Part shown: positions 18,165 through 26,621 of the stretch, one piece after another
Numbering within the stretch: the first letter of the stretch is position 1
How the letters are laid out: the number at the start of each line of letters is the position of its first letter
Assembly (NCBI RefSeq): GCF_001039005.1
Contig: NZ_LDWR01000011.1
Coordinates: forward strand, 310,001-374,000
Direction of reading: 5' to 3'
DNA from: Burkholderia cepacia
GTDB taxonomy: Bacteria; Pseudomonadota; Gammaproteobacteria; Burkholderiales; Burkholderiaceae
Length of the DNA: 64,000 bases
The notes under the pieces: generated by a model
Told to the model about the DNA's origin: nothing
Seen by the model: the letters and a program-made list of their open reading frames with translations, nothing else
Database searches by the model: none
Program-made: the position numbers and the translations under genes

Positions 18165-18339
18165 CGGATAGCGCGAAGTTGACGGCCCCGATGCGCGCGC
18201 GATACGGACGGACGCGGCCCGGGACTCACCTGGATACATGCGTGAAGGGCGAATTTAATCACGTTTGCGGCACGGCCCGCGCCGCGCGGTTCGCTCCCAC
18301 GCGCTCGATCATCACTTGCACACGCTCCACGGCAGGACT

Positions 18340-18353
18340 GGAAGCGATTGTCC
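18340..18353. promoter_or_regulatory. IolR-like half-matching site upstream of iolR
   Basis: GGAA-GCGATT-GTCC matches seven of eight bases of the GGAA-N6-TTCC motif seen in the iolC/binding-protein gap. It sits in the roughly 300-base gap between the 390-residue oxidoreductase gene and iolR, which otherwise shows no recognisable gene. Autoregulation is a guess. Confidence 0.3.
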
Positions 18354-18461
18354 AACGCTCTCGCGGCGTCGTAAAGATTAGGGCGTCTACCGAGTGCCCA
18401 TCGAGGCCGGCTGCCGGTGCGAAGCGGTACGCAGCGCCGCAGCCGGCCCGTCGGGTTCGAC

Positions 18462-19634
18462 TCAGCGATAGTCGACCCACACGCTGCCCGCGTCGGCGGA
18501 ACGCACGCAGTTCTCGACCCACCGAACGCCCTCGACGCCCGCGTGGACGTCCGGAAAGCGGATCGACTTCAACGCCGCGGCGTCGCCGCGATCGGCCGCG
18601 TCCATCGCGAGCGCGAAGCGCTGGTATAGGTTCGACCAGGCCTCGAACAGCCCTTCCGGATGCCCGGCGCCGATGCGATCCTCGCGCAATGCGTGCGGAT
18701 GCAGATAACCCATCCCGCGATCGAGCACCTGCGCGGGCTGCCCCTGCACTTCGTAGCGCAACTGGTTCGGATGTTCGTCCCACCATTCGACGCTCGCCTT
18801 CGAGCCGATCACCCTCACCTTCTGGCTGTGCATCGAGCCGGCGTTCACCGCGCTCGACCACACGTAGCCGATCGCGCCCGATTCGTACTCCATGATCGTG
18901 AACGCGTTGTCCTCGAGCGGCGCGCGGCTCTTCACGAAGCTCTGCCGCGAACACATCAGCCGCCGGATCTTCAGCTCGGGCGCCATCACCTCGGAGATGT
19001 ACAGCGGATGCGTGCCGATATCGCCGAGCACGTAGCTCGGGCCCGCGAACTTCGGGTCGACGCGCCAGCGCGCGGCCGCGCTCGCGGCCTCGACACCCTC
19101 GCTGTGGAACCCGTGCGCGAACTGCATCTGCACGATGCGGATCTCGCCGAGATCGCCGCGCGCGATCATCTCGCGCGCCTGTTCGATCATCTGGTGACCC
19201 GAGTAGCCGTATGCGACACCGACGATCCGATTCTTCTCGACCGACAGGCGCTGCAGCGTCTCGGCCTCCTCGGTCGTGAAGCACAGCGGCTTCTCGCAGA
19301 CCACGTGCAGCCCCGCGTTCAGCGCGGCGCGGCAGATCTCGAAGTGCGTGTTGTTCGGCGTCGCGATCGACACCGCGCGGATGCCGTCCGGGTGGCGCGC
19401 CTCGGCCTCGAACATCGTCGCGTAGTCGGGATAACAACGGTCCGCCGCGACGCCGAGCTTCACGCCGAACTGGCGGCCGCGCTCGGGATCGATGTCGAAC
19501 GCGCCGGCAACCAGCTGGAAGCTGCCGTCGCGCAACGCGGCCGACCGGTGGCTGTAGCCGATCTGGCTGCCGAGCCCGCCGCCGACCATGCCCCAGCGAA
19601 TCGAATGTCCAAGCAGAATCTGTCCGTCAATCAT
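18462..19634 (-). CDS. Gfo/Idh/MocA-family oxidoreductase of the inositol locus
   Basis: A 390-residue NAD(P)-dependent sugar or polyol dehydrogenase. The N-terminal Rossmann loop is WGMVGGGLGSQIGYSHR and the conserved dinucleotide/substrate motif is HVVCEKPLCFTTEEAE. The C-terminal half is an alpha/beta substrate domain (YVLGDIGTHPLYISEV). It is distinct from IolG (337 residues) further upstream in the same operon. It may oxidise another inositol isomer such as scyllo-inositol, or an inosose, but that is inferred from context. It is the last gene of the minus-strand inositol transcript. Confidence 0.85.
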   Translation of the reverse strand: MIDGQILLGHSIRWGMVGGGLGSQIGYSHRSAALRDGSFQLVAGAFDIDPERGRQFGVKLGVAADRCYPDYATMFEAEARHPDGIRAVSIATPNNTHFEICRAALNAGLHVVCEKPLCFTTEEAETLQRLSVEKNRIVGVAYGYSGHQMIEQAREMIARGDLGEIRIVQMQFAHGFHSEGVEAASAAARWRVDPKFAGPSYVLGDIGTHPLYISEVMAPELKIRRLMCSRQSFVKSRAPLEDNAFTIMEYESGAIGYVWSSAVNAGSMHSQKVRVIGSKASVEWWDEHPNQLRYEVQGQPAQVLDRGMGYLHPHALREDRIGAGHPEGLFEAWSNLYQRFALAMDAADRGDAAALKSIRFPDVHAGVEGVRWVENCVRSADAGSVWVDYR

Positions 19635-19677
19635 GATGGTGGTGTTCCTGGTCCGTGTTCAGGGGTTCATGCGAAGC

Positions 19678-20604
19678 TCATGCGAAGCCGGCCGACGCGA
19701 GAAACGCGCGGCTCGCGGCGACGTCGCGCAGGCTCGTGCCGGCATTGCGCGGATCGCGCTCCTGTTCGATCGTGATATAGCCCGCGTAGCCGATGTCGTC
19801 GAGCGCGCGCCGGATCGCCCGGTAGTCGAGCACGCCGGTGCCGATCGGGCACATCACGCCGCGCGCACACGCGGCGAAGAACGCGATGTGCTCGCCCATC
19901 ACCGCGTCGTACACGGCCGCGTCGATGTCCTTGAAATGCACGTAGTCGAGGCGCGCCGCATGGCGGCGCAGCCACGTCTCCGGGTCCATACCCGAGTAAT
20001 GCAGGTGGCCCGTGTCGAGACAGAGGCCGGCCGTGTCGGCCGGAAGATCGGCAACGATCCGGTCGATCTCGTCCGCGAACTCGATGTAGCCGCCCGCATG
20101 CGGATGGATCACCGCGCGCACGCCGAACTCGTCGCGCGCGAGCGTCGCGATCTGCCGGACGTGGTCGACCATGCGCGCCCAACGTTCGTCGGACAGCCGC
20201 GGCGCGCGATCGGCATGGCCGGCCGCGTAATCGCGTTCTTCGTGCCCCCAGTCCATCACGACCAGGTACGGCGCCGCGTAGCGCTGGCCCTGCTGCGTCG
20301 GCAGCTTCGGCAGCCGCGTGATCAGCGCGCAGATCTCGCGCGTCTGGCGCAACAGGTTCGGCAGGTTCTCCGGCGACACGAGATCGTCGAAGATCGTGCC
20401 GGCGGTGATGCTCAGGCGCTGCCGCTCGAGCTCGGCGCTCACGACGTCGAGTTCGAGCGGGATATAGCCGTAGGGCCCAAGCTCGATGCCCGAATAGCCG
20501 GCCTGCGCGGCCTCGGCGAGCACGTGCCGCCACGGCGGCAGGTGCGGGTTCTTCACGTCGTCGACACCCCAGCAGCACGGTGCGCAACCTATCTTCATCG
20601 TCAT
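19678..20604 (-). CDS. Xylose-isomerase-like TIM-barrel protein (IolE/IolI-type)
   Basis: A 308-residue sugar phosphate isomerase/epimerase-type barrel. MKIGCAPCCWGVDD at the N-terminus and SGIELGPYGYIPLE resemble inosose dehydratases. Metal-ligand positions are visible as VIHPHAGGYIEF, LCLDTGHLHYSG, DYVHFKDID and ITIEQERDP. It could be a second inosose dehydratase or an inosose isomerase feeding other inositol isomers into the pathway, as a true IolE is present at 30568. The first ATG is at 20604 and another two codons in gives the same start for practical purposes. Confidence 0.8.
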   Translation of the reverse strand: MTMKIGCAPCCWGVDDVKNPHLPPWRHVLAEAAQAGYSGIELGPYGYIPLELDVVSAELERQRLSITAGTIFDDLVSPENLPNLLRQTREICALITRLPKLPTQQGQRYAAPYLVVMDWGHEERDYAAGHADRAPRLSDERWARMVDHVRQIATLARDEFGVRAVIHPHAGGYIEFADEIDRIVADLPADTAGLCLDTGHLHYSGMDPETWLRRHAARLDYVHFKDIDAAVYDAVMGEHIAFFAACARGVMCPIGTGVLDYRAIRRALDDIGYAGYITIEQERDPRNAGTSLRDVAASRAFLASAGFA

Positions 20605-20643
20605 GTCGGTCAGTCCGGCAGGTCAGCGGCGCGCGGCCACGGT

Positions 20644-21657
20644 TCAGCCGCGATAGAACGCGGGGCGATCGGCCATCGCGATCGGCTCGACCGCGCCGCT
20701 GCGCTGTGCACGCACGCACGCGTCGGCCGCGACCGCCGCCGCGTAGCCGTCCCATGCGGACGGGCCGGTGAGCGCACCCTGCCGCACGCCGTCGATGAAC
20801 GCCTGCAGCTCGACGTCGTACGACGCGATGAAACGCTCCTTCCAGTCGGTCATGATCTCGACCGATTGCCGCGCCGCGCGCTTGAGCCCCACGGCCGGCG
20901 GATCGGGCAGCTTCGCGATGCCCTGCTCGCCGACCACCTCGCACTGGATGTCGTAGCCGTACTGGCAGTTCACGAAGATCTCGACGTCGATGCGCACGCC
21001 GCTCGCGGTTTCCAGCAGCACGATCTGCGGATCGGCGAGATGCGCCGACGCATGGCGCGTCTTCTTCGGATAGACGACCTGCGCGCTCGTGTAGTCCTCG
21101 CCGAGCAGCCAGCGCAGCACGTCGAGCTCGTGGATCAGCGTGTCGGTGATCGCCATGTCGGTCGTGTAGCGGTCGCCGACCGACTGGTTGCGGTGCGCGC
21201 AATGCAGCATCAGCGGCGCGCCGATCTCGCCGCTGTCGATCACGCGCTTCAGCGCGCGATAACCTTCGTCGTAAGGCCGCATGAAGCCGACCTGCACGAG
21301 CCGTTTGCCGTGCGCGACTTCGGCTTCGACGATCCGCATGCAGCCTTCGGCCGTGACGGCGAGCGGCTTCTCGCAGAACACCGGCTTGCCGTGCGCGATC
21401 GCGTCGAGCACGAACGCTTCGTGCGTCGGCCCCCACGACGTGACGAGCACGGCCTGCACGTCGGCGGCCGCGACCACGTCATGGCCGTCGGCATAGATCT
21501 CGGCATCGAGCCCGAACTTCGACACCGCATCGCGCGCCTGCTGCGGATCGATGTCGTTGACGGCCACGACGCGCGCGCCGGACAGCGTACGGGTCAATCT
21601 GCGGATGTGGTCTTGGCCGATCGCGCCGCAGCCGATCACGCCGATTTGCAAGGTCAT
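20644..21657 (-). CDS. iolG: Myo-inositol 2-dehydrogenase
   Basis: A 337-residue Gfo/Idh/MocA enzyme closely resembling IolG. The N-terminal [17 protein letters not shown] loop binds NAD. The [10 protein letters not shown] motif holds the catalytic Lys near residue 95, and the Asp/His pair sits in [14 protein letters not shown]. The stretch [16 protein letters not shown] is characteristic of bacterial IolG. It oxidises myo-inositol to scyllo-inosose, the first step of the pathway. It is the fifth gene of the minus-strand operon. Confidence 0.93.
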   Translation of the reverse strand: MTLQIGVIGCGAIGQDHIRRLTRTLSGARVVAVNDIDPQQARDAVSKFGLDAEIYADGHDVVAAADVQAVLVTSWGPTHEAFVLDAIAHGKPVFCEKPLAVTAEGCMRIVEAEVAHGKRLVQVGFMRPYDEGYRALKRVIDSGEIGAPLMLHCAHRNQSVGDRYTTDMAITDTLIHELDVLRWLLGEDYTSAQVVYPKKTRHASAHLADPQIVLLETASGVRIDVEIFVNCQYGYDIQCEVVGEQGIAKLPDPPAVGLKRAARQSVEIMTDWKERFIASYDVELQAFIDGVRQGALTGPSAWDGYAAAVAADACVRAQRSGAVEPIAMADRPAFYRG

Positions 21658-21716
21658 CTAGAGGTCTCCAGTCATTCATCAGCGGCGCGGCCCGTGCCGC
21701 GCCGATCAACAATCGT

Positions 21717-22628
21717 TCAGCGCGCCGCGCGATCGAAATGGCGATCGACGTAGCGCTGGATCGTGTCGCGCATGTAGCGCGACGACGCTTCCGCGCGGTC
21801 CTCCCACGCGAACACGCACGACGACATCACGCCGTCGAAACCCGCGGCGCCGAGCGCGCGGAAGAACACGTCCCAGTCGATCTCGCCCTGGCCGATGTCG
21901 AGATGCTGGTGCACGCGGATCTGGTTCGAACCGGGCGGGTTCACGATGTAGCGCAGCTGGCTGCTCTTGCGGTGGTCGAAGGTGTCGGCCACGCGCACGT
22001 GCGCGAGGATCGGCGCGGCCTGCGCGATCATCGCGGCCATGTCGTCGCCGTAGTAGAACGTGTGCGGCGCGATGTACGACAGTTTCAGCGACGGCGAGCC
22101 GAGGTTCGTGACGATGTCGATGGCCGGCTGCAGCTGCTCGATCCAGTCCTCCGGATGCGGCTCGACCGACAGCACGATGCGCTCGCGCTCGAGGATCGGC
22201 AGCAGCTCGTCCATCGACCGGAACCACGCGGCTTCGCACAGCTCCTTCGGGTTCGCGCCGGGCCGCTCGCCGACCGAGCGTTCGGGCGACGCGCCGCGGC
22301 CGAATTCCGACACCATCAGCGTGCACTCCATCTCGACCGCGACCTCGATCGCCCGCTTCCAGCAGCGCACGGCCCATGACCGCTCGTCCTCGAACGGGCT
22401 CGCCCACCGGTACATCGGCTGCAGCGACGCGAGGCCGACGCCGCTCGCTCGCATCGCCTGCCGGAACCCGGCCATGCGCTCGCGCGTCGCGCGCGGCATC
22501 ACCCACCAGTCGAGAAAGTCGCTGCGCGGCGACAGCTCGATCTGGTCGTAGCCGAGCTCGGCCACCGCGTGCGGCAGCCGGTCGAGCGGCAGGTGGCGAA
22601 TCATGTAAGGGTCCAGCGCGATCTTCAT
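21717..22628 (-). CDS. Xylose-isomerase-like TIM-barrel protein, IolH-like
   Basis: A 303-residue TIM barrel of the sugar phosphate isomerase/epimerase type. MKIALDPYMIRHLPLDRLPH and DQIELSPRSDFLDWWV resemble IolH. Further family-like strands are LSVEPHPEDWIEQLQPAID, HVRVADTFDHRKSSQLRY and GQGEIDWDVFFRAL. IolH proteins occur in iol operons but their reaction is not settled. AAGGAATCC precedes the ATG at 22628, which lies 44 bases after the permease stop. Confidence 0.82.
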   Translation of the reverse strand: MKIALDPYMIRHLPLDRLPHAVAELGYDQIELSPRSDFLDWWVMPRATRERMAGFRQAMRASGVGLASLQPMYRWASPFEDERSWAVRCWKRAIEVAVEMECTLMVSEFGRGASPERSVGERPGANPKELCEAAWFRSMDELLPILERERIVLSVEPHPEDWIEQLQPAIDIVTNLGSPSLKLSYIAPHTFYYGDDMAAMIAQAAPILAHVRVADTFDHRKSSQLRYIVNPPGSNQIRVHQHLDIGQGEIDWDVFFRALGAAGFDGVMSSCVFAWEDRAEASSRYMRDTIQRYVDRHFDRAAR

Positions 22629-22672
22629 CAGGATTCCTTGTCGATAGCGGATTCCGGTCGGACCGGCAAAGG

Positions 22673-23698
22673 TCAGCGACGCGACTTCTTGTTGCGGTAC
22701 TGGTCGGCGATCACGGCCGCGACGATGATCGCGCCCTTGACCATCTCCTGGTAATACGCGTCGATGCGGATGAACGTGAAACCCGACGTCATCACGCCGA
22801 GGATCAGCACGCCGATCACCGTGCCCGTCACGCGGCCGAGGCCGCCCGACAGCGACGTGCCGCCGATCACGACCGCCGCGATCGCATCGAGTTCGTACAT
22901 CACGCCCATGCCAGACTGGCCCGAGATCGCGCGCGCGGCCGTCACGGTGCCGGCGATCCCGCTCAGGAGGCCCGCGATCGCGTAGACGAAGATCAGGTGA
23001 CGCGTGACGTTGATGCCCGACACGACGGCCGCATGACGGTTCGCGCCGATCGCGTACGTGTACTTGCCGAAACGCGTGTAGCGCAGCACGACGTGGAAGA
23101 TCGCGGCGATCACGAGAAAGATGATCACCGGGTTGGCGCCCGCGCCGATCGCCGCGAACGGGTCGGTCAGCATCGACACCGGCATCCCGTTGGTGAACCA
23201 TTTCGCGAACCCGCGTGCGGCCACCATCGTGCCGAGCGTCGCGATGAACGGCGGGATGCCGGTCAGCGCGATCAGCGAGCCGTTCAGCAGGCCGACCAAC
23301 AGCCCGACGCACACGCCGGCCAGCACGGGCCAGATGATCGGCAGGTCGGTCAGGTGCGGAAACACCGCGCGCGGGAAGTCGGACACCTGCGCGAGGCTCG
23401 CCGACACGACGGCCGCGGCGGCCACGACCGACCCCGACGACAGGTCGATCCCGCTGGTGATGATCACGAGGTTCACGCCGACCGCGATGATGCCGATCAC
23501 GGCCATCTGCAGCACGATGATCTCGAGCCGCTCGGCGTTGAACAGGAAGCTCTGGCCGACGACGATCCAGCCGACGATCTCGAAGAACAGGCTGATGCCG
23601 ACCAGCACCAGAAAGATGCTCAGCTCGGGCGGCCACTTCGTGTGCCGCGCCTTGATCGTCATGGTCTGCGCATCCGCGACCGGGTTCAGGTTGCCCAT
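22673..23698 (-). CDS. Inositol ABC transporter permease
   Basis: A 341-residue inner-membrane permease of the ribose/inositol (carbohydrate uptake 2) class. About ten hydrophobic segments are visible, and the family motif GIDLSSGSVVAAAAVV and the later RFGKYTYAIGANRHAAVVSG loop are intact. GGAGAC precedes the ATG. It sits directly downstream of the ATPase and binding-protein genes in one operon with iolG, so inositol is the probable cargo. Caulobacter IatP is the functional analogue I have in mind. Confidence 0.9.
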   Translation of the reverse strand: MGNLNPVADAQTMTIKARHTKWPPELSIFLVLVGISLFFEIVGWIVVGQSFLFNAERLEIIVLQMAVIGIIAVGVNLVIITSGIDLSSGSVVAAAAVVSASLAQVSDFPRAVFPHLTDLPIIWPVLAGVCVGLLVGLLNGSLIALTGIPPFIATLGTMVAARGFAKWFTNGMPVSMLTDPFAAIGAGANPVIIFLVIAAIFHVVLRYTRFGKYTYAIGANRHAAVVSGINVTRHLIFVYAIAGLLSGIAGTVTAARAISGQSGMGVMYELDAIAAVVIGGTSLSGGLGRVTGTVIGVLILGVMTSGFTFIRIDAYYQEMVKGAIIVAAVIADQYRNKKSRR

Positions 23699-23724
23699 TT
23701 CTTTGTCTCCAATCTTGGTTCGGC

Positions 23725-25320
23725 TCAGCGCGACGCGAGATCCATGATGCGGACCTGGTCGGCGTCCTTGCGTTCGACGATGCCGGTCATGCGCCCTTCG
23801 TGCATCACCATGATCCGGTCGCTCATGCCCAGCACCTCCGGCATCTCCGACGAGATCATCAGCACCGCGACGCCCTTGCCGGCGAGTGCGCTGACGAGCC
23901 GATGGATCTCCGCCTTCGCGCCGACGTCGATGCCGCGCGTCGGTTCGTCGAGGATCAGGATGCGCGGCTGCGTGAGCAGCCAGCGGCCGATCAGCACCTT
24001 CTGCTGGTTGCCGCCCGACAGGTTCTGGATCTCCTCGTGCAGCCCGGGCGTCTTCACGCGCAGCGTCCGGCTCATTTCCTCGCAGTCGCGCTTGAGCTGC
24101 GCCTGCCGCACGAAGTTGAACTTCACGTAGCGGTTGCTGAGCACGGCCGCTTCCATGTTCGCGAGCAGGTCGAGATTCAGGAAGCAGCCGGTGTCCTTGC
24201 GGTCCTCGGTCAGGAATGCCATCCCGTGCTTCATCGCCTGCGCGGGCGTCGCGATCCGCACCGGCTTGCCGTCGATCCGGATCTCGCCGGTCGTGGCCGG
24301 CACGACGCCGAACAGCGCCTCCGCAACGTTCGACCGCCCCGAGCCGACCAGGCCCGCGACGCCGAGAATCTCGCCCGCGCGCAGCTCGAAGCTCACGTCG
24401 CGAAACACGCCGTCGACGCCGAGGTTCTTCACCGACAGCACGACGTCGCCGATCGGCACCTCCTCCTTCGGGAACATCTGCGTGATCTCGCGGCCGACCA
24501 TCATGCGGATGATGTCGTCGCGCGTGACGTCGGTCGATGCATGCGTGCCGATGTACTTGCCGTCGCGGAACACCGAGAATTCGTCGGCGATCTCGAACAG
24601 CTCGTTCATCTTGTGCGTGATGTAGACGATGCCCTTGCCCTGCTCGCGCAGCTGGCGAATGATCCGGAACAGGTGCGTGACTTCCTTGTCGGTCAGCGCC
24701 GACGTCGGTTCGTCCATGATCAGCACGTCCGAGTCGAACGACACGGCCTTCGCGATCTCGACCATCTGGCGGCTCGCGACCGTCAGCGTGCGCACGTCGG
24801 TTTCCGGATCGATGTCGATCGACAGCCGCTCGAACAGCGCGGCCGTGCGGCGGCGCAGTTCCGCGTGATCGATCAGGCCGAAGCGGTTCTTCGGTTCGCG
24901 GCGGATCCAGATGTTCTCCGCGACCGTCATGTACGGCATCAGGTTGAGTTCCTGATGGATCATCGCGATCCCGCGATTGAGCGCATCGAGCGGACCGTTC
25001 AGCACGACGGGTTCGCCGTTGATCAGGATTTCGCCCTGGTCGGGCGTGTAGACGCCCGCGATGATCTTCATCAGCGTCGACTTGCCCGCGCCGTTCTCGC
25101 CCATCAGCGCATGGACGGTGCCGCGGCGCACGCGGAACTGCACGCCGTCGAGCGCGACGACGCCGGGAAAGGACTTGCCGACGCCGCGCACCTCGAGCAC
25201 GCAGTCGGCGGTGGAAGAAGCCGGTGAACCGGACGATCCGGACGCGCCGGGCGATCCTCCGGACGAAGAGGCCGGCGCGTCGCCGCCGGCCATCGGGCGC
25301 GCGATCCTGGCTGTAAACAT
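23725..25320 (-). CDS. Inositol ABC transporter ATP-binding protein
   Basis: A 531-residue double ATPase of the RbsA/IatA class. The first domain has Walker [11 protein letters not shown] and Walker [12 protein letters not shown]; the second has the usual degenerate loop [25 protein letters not shown] and [10 protein letters not shown]. It powers uptake with the neighbouring permease. Unusually, the first 40 residues are a Ser/Gly/Pro-rich stretch ahead of the ATPase fold. The ATG at 25320 is kept because CGAGGAACG lies just upstream. Confidence 0.9.
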   Translation of the reverse strand: MFTARIARPMAGGDAPASSSGGSPGASGSSGSPASSTADCVLEVRGVGKSFPGVVALDGVQFRVRRGTVHALMGENGAGKSTLMKIIAGVYTPDQGEILINGEPVVLNGPLDALNRGIAMIHQELNLMPYMTVAENIWIRREPKNRFGLIDHAELRRRTAALFERLSIDIDPETDVRTLTVASRQMVEIAKAVSFDSDVLIMDEPTSALTDKEVTHLFRIIRQLREQGKGIVYITHKMNELFEIADEFSVFRDGKYIGTHASTDVTRDDIIRMMVGREITQMFPKEEVPIGDVVLSVKNLGVDGVFRDVSFELRAGEILGVAGLVGSGRSNVAEALFGVVPATTGEIRIDGKPVRIATPAQAMKHGMAFLTEDRKDTGCFLNLDLLANMEAAVLSNRYVKFNFVRQAQLKRDCEEMSRTLRVKTPGLHEEIQNLSGGNQQKVLIGRWLLTQPRILILDEPTRGIDVGAKAEIHRLVSALAGKGVAVLMISSEMPEVLGMSDRIMVMHEGRMTGIVERKDADQVRIMDLASR

Positions 25321-25388
25321 GGACGTTCCTCGACAAGTCGCACGCGAACCCGGCCATGCCGGGTTCGCGCAGTTCAACGGAAAACCGA

Positions 25389-26315
25389 TCAGTGCTTGGC
25401 GTACTGGTTCATGTTCTCGGGCGTCACGAGTTCGAACGGCACGTTCACGTAGCGATCGACGTTCTGCTTCTTCGCGAGCTTGAGCGCCGTGGCAACCGCC
25501 TGCGCGCCCTGCCCGGCCGCGTTCTGGTACACCGACACCTTCAGTTCGCCGCTCTTCATCGAAGCAAGGCCGTCCGGCGTCGCGTCGATGCCGGCGACGA
25601 CGGTCTTCGGCGTCAATTTGCGCGCGGCCTTCAGCGCGTTGATCGCGCCGATCGCCATTTCGTCGTTGTTCGACACGATCGCGTCGAACTTCGTCCCGGA
25701 GCTCAGCCAGTTCATCGTGATGTCCTGGCCCTGCGTGCGGCTCCACTTGCCTTCGCGCTTGTCGACGATCTTCATGCCCGAGCATTCCTTCGTCGCGATC
25801 ACGTCCTCGATGTCCTTGGTGCGGGCGCGCGCCGATTCGTTGGACAGCTCGCCCATCAGCACCAGGATGTCGCCCTTGCCGCCGAGCAGCTTGCACACCT
25901 GGCGCGCCTGCAGCGTGCCCGACTGCTTCTCGTCGGACGCGACGACCGCGACGCCGGCCGGCAGCTTGTCGAAATCGACCGGCTTGCGGTTCACGTAGAC
26001 GAGCGGGATCTTCGCGGCCGTCACCATCTTCGTGATCTTCGGCGTCGCGTCGGTGTCGACCGCGTTCACGATGATCGCGTCGACCTTCTGCGCGATCATG
26101 TTCTGGACCTGGCTCAACTGCTTGCCGACGTCATTGCCGCCATCCTCGATCTGCACCGTCGCGCCGTCCTTCTTCGCCGCGTCGGTGATGCTGTTACGCA
26201 GGATCGTCAGGAACGTGTCGTCGAACGACGCCATCGTCACGCCGATCTTCTCGGCATGCGCGAGCGGCGCAGCCAGGATCGCGGCGGCCGCGACGGCCAT
26301 CAGCTTGGTCTTCAT
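25389..26315 (-). CDS. Inositol ABC transporter periplasmic binding protein
   Basis: A 308-residue type I sugar-binding protein. A signal peptide ends near residue 21 (AAPLAHA) and the mature protein begins [18 protein letters not shown]. Binding-fold motifs include [26 protein letters not shown] and [19 protein letters not shown]. It is the first gene of the minus-strand inositol operon and captures substrate for the ABC importer. The ATG at 26315 is used. A GTG two codons upstream is better spaced from GGAG and could be the real start, which would not alter the signal peptide. Confidence 0.9.
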   Translation of the reverse strand: MKTKLMAVAAAAILAAPLAHAEKIGVTMASFDDTFLTILRNSITDAAKKDGATVQIEDGGNDVGKQLSQVQNMIAQKVDAIIVNAVDTDATPKITKMVTAAKIPLVYVNRKPVDFDKLPAGVAVVASDEKQSGTLQARQVCKLLGGKGDILVLMGELSNESARARTKDIEDVIATKECSGMKIVDKREGKWSRTQGQDITMNWLSSGTKFDAIVSNNDEMAIGAINALKAARKLTPKTVVAGIDATPDGLASMKSGELKVSVYQNAAGQGAQAVATALKLAKKQNVDRYVNVPFELVTPENMNQYAKH

Positions 26316-26433
26316 GATCACTCTGTCTCCTCATCTCCGGGGGGCGGAAGACGGCACGTTGCGCGCCGCCGGGCCGAGTCCGATACGGACTGAAGCATCC
26401 GGATGAAACTGTAGATCACTTCCTCGAAATTTT

Positions 26434-26447
26434 GGAAATTTATTTCT
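26434..26447. promoter_or_regulatory. IolR-like operator, upstream copy
   Basis: GGAA-ATTTAT-TTCT matches seven of eight bases of the GGAA-N6-TTCC dyad reported, from memory, for RpiR-type IolR of Sinorhizobium. It lies in an AT-rich patch between the divergent binding-protein and iolC genes. Confidence 0.5.
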
Positions 26448-26463
26448 ACGTGATTTCACCTAG

Positions 26464-26477
26464 GGAACTGGATTTCC
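26464..26477. promoter_or_regulatory. IolR-like operator, perfect copy
   Basis: GGAA-CTGGAT-TTCC is an exact match to the GGAA-N6-TTCC dyad. It lies nine bases before a TAGACT hexamer (26486-26491) that could be the iolC -10, a position suited to repression. The two sites are centred 30 bases apart, on roughly the same DNA face. Confidence 0.6.
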
Positions 26478-26621
26478 AAAAAGTCTAGACTGCGTCCGTA
26501 GCCCGATTCCTTGCGGCAGGCAGCCTCGCGTCGTGCAGCGCACGATGCGGACCGCCACCGGCGGATCGGTCCCCTAATCTGCCGGCAGCGCCGAACGCCG
26601 GCCGCGAGCGTGACACGTGAT

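Noticed and set aside
19667-21436. A 589-codon minus-strand frame overlapping two inositol genes
   Set aside because: It is a shifted frame of real genes on the same strand and contains no conserved domain.
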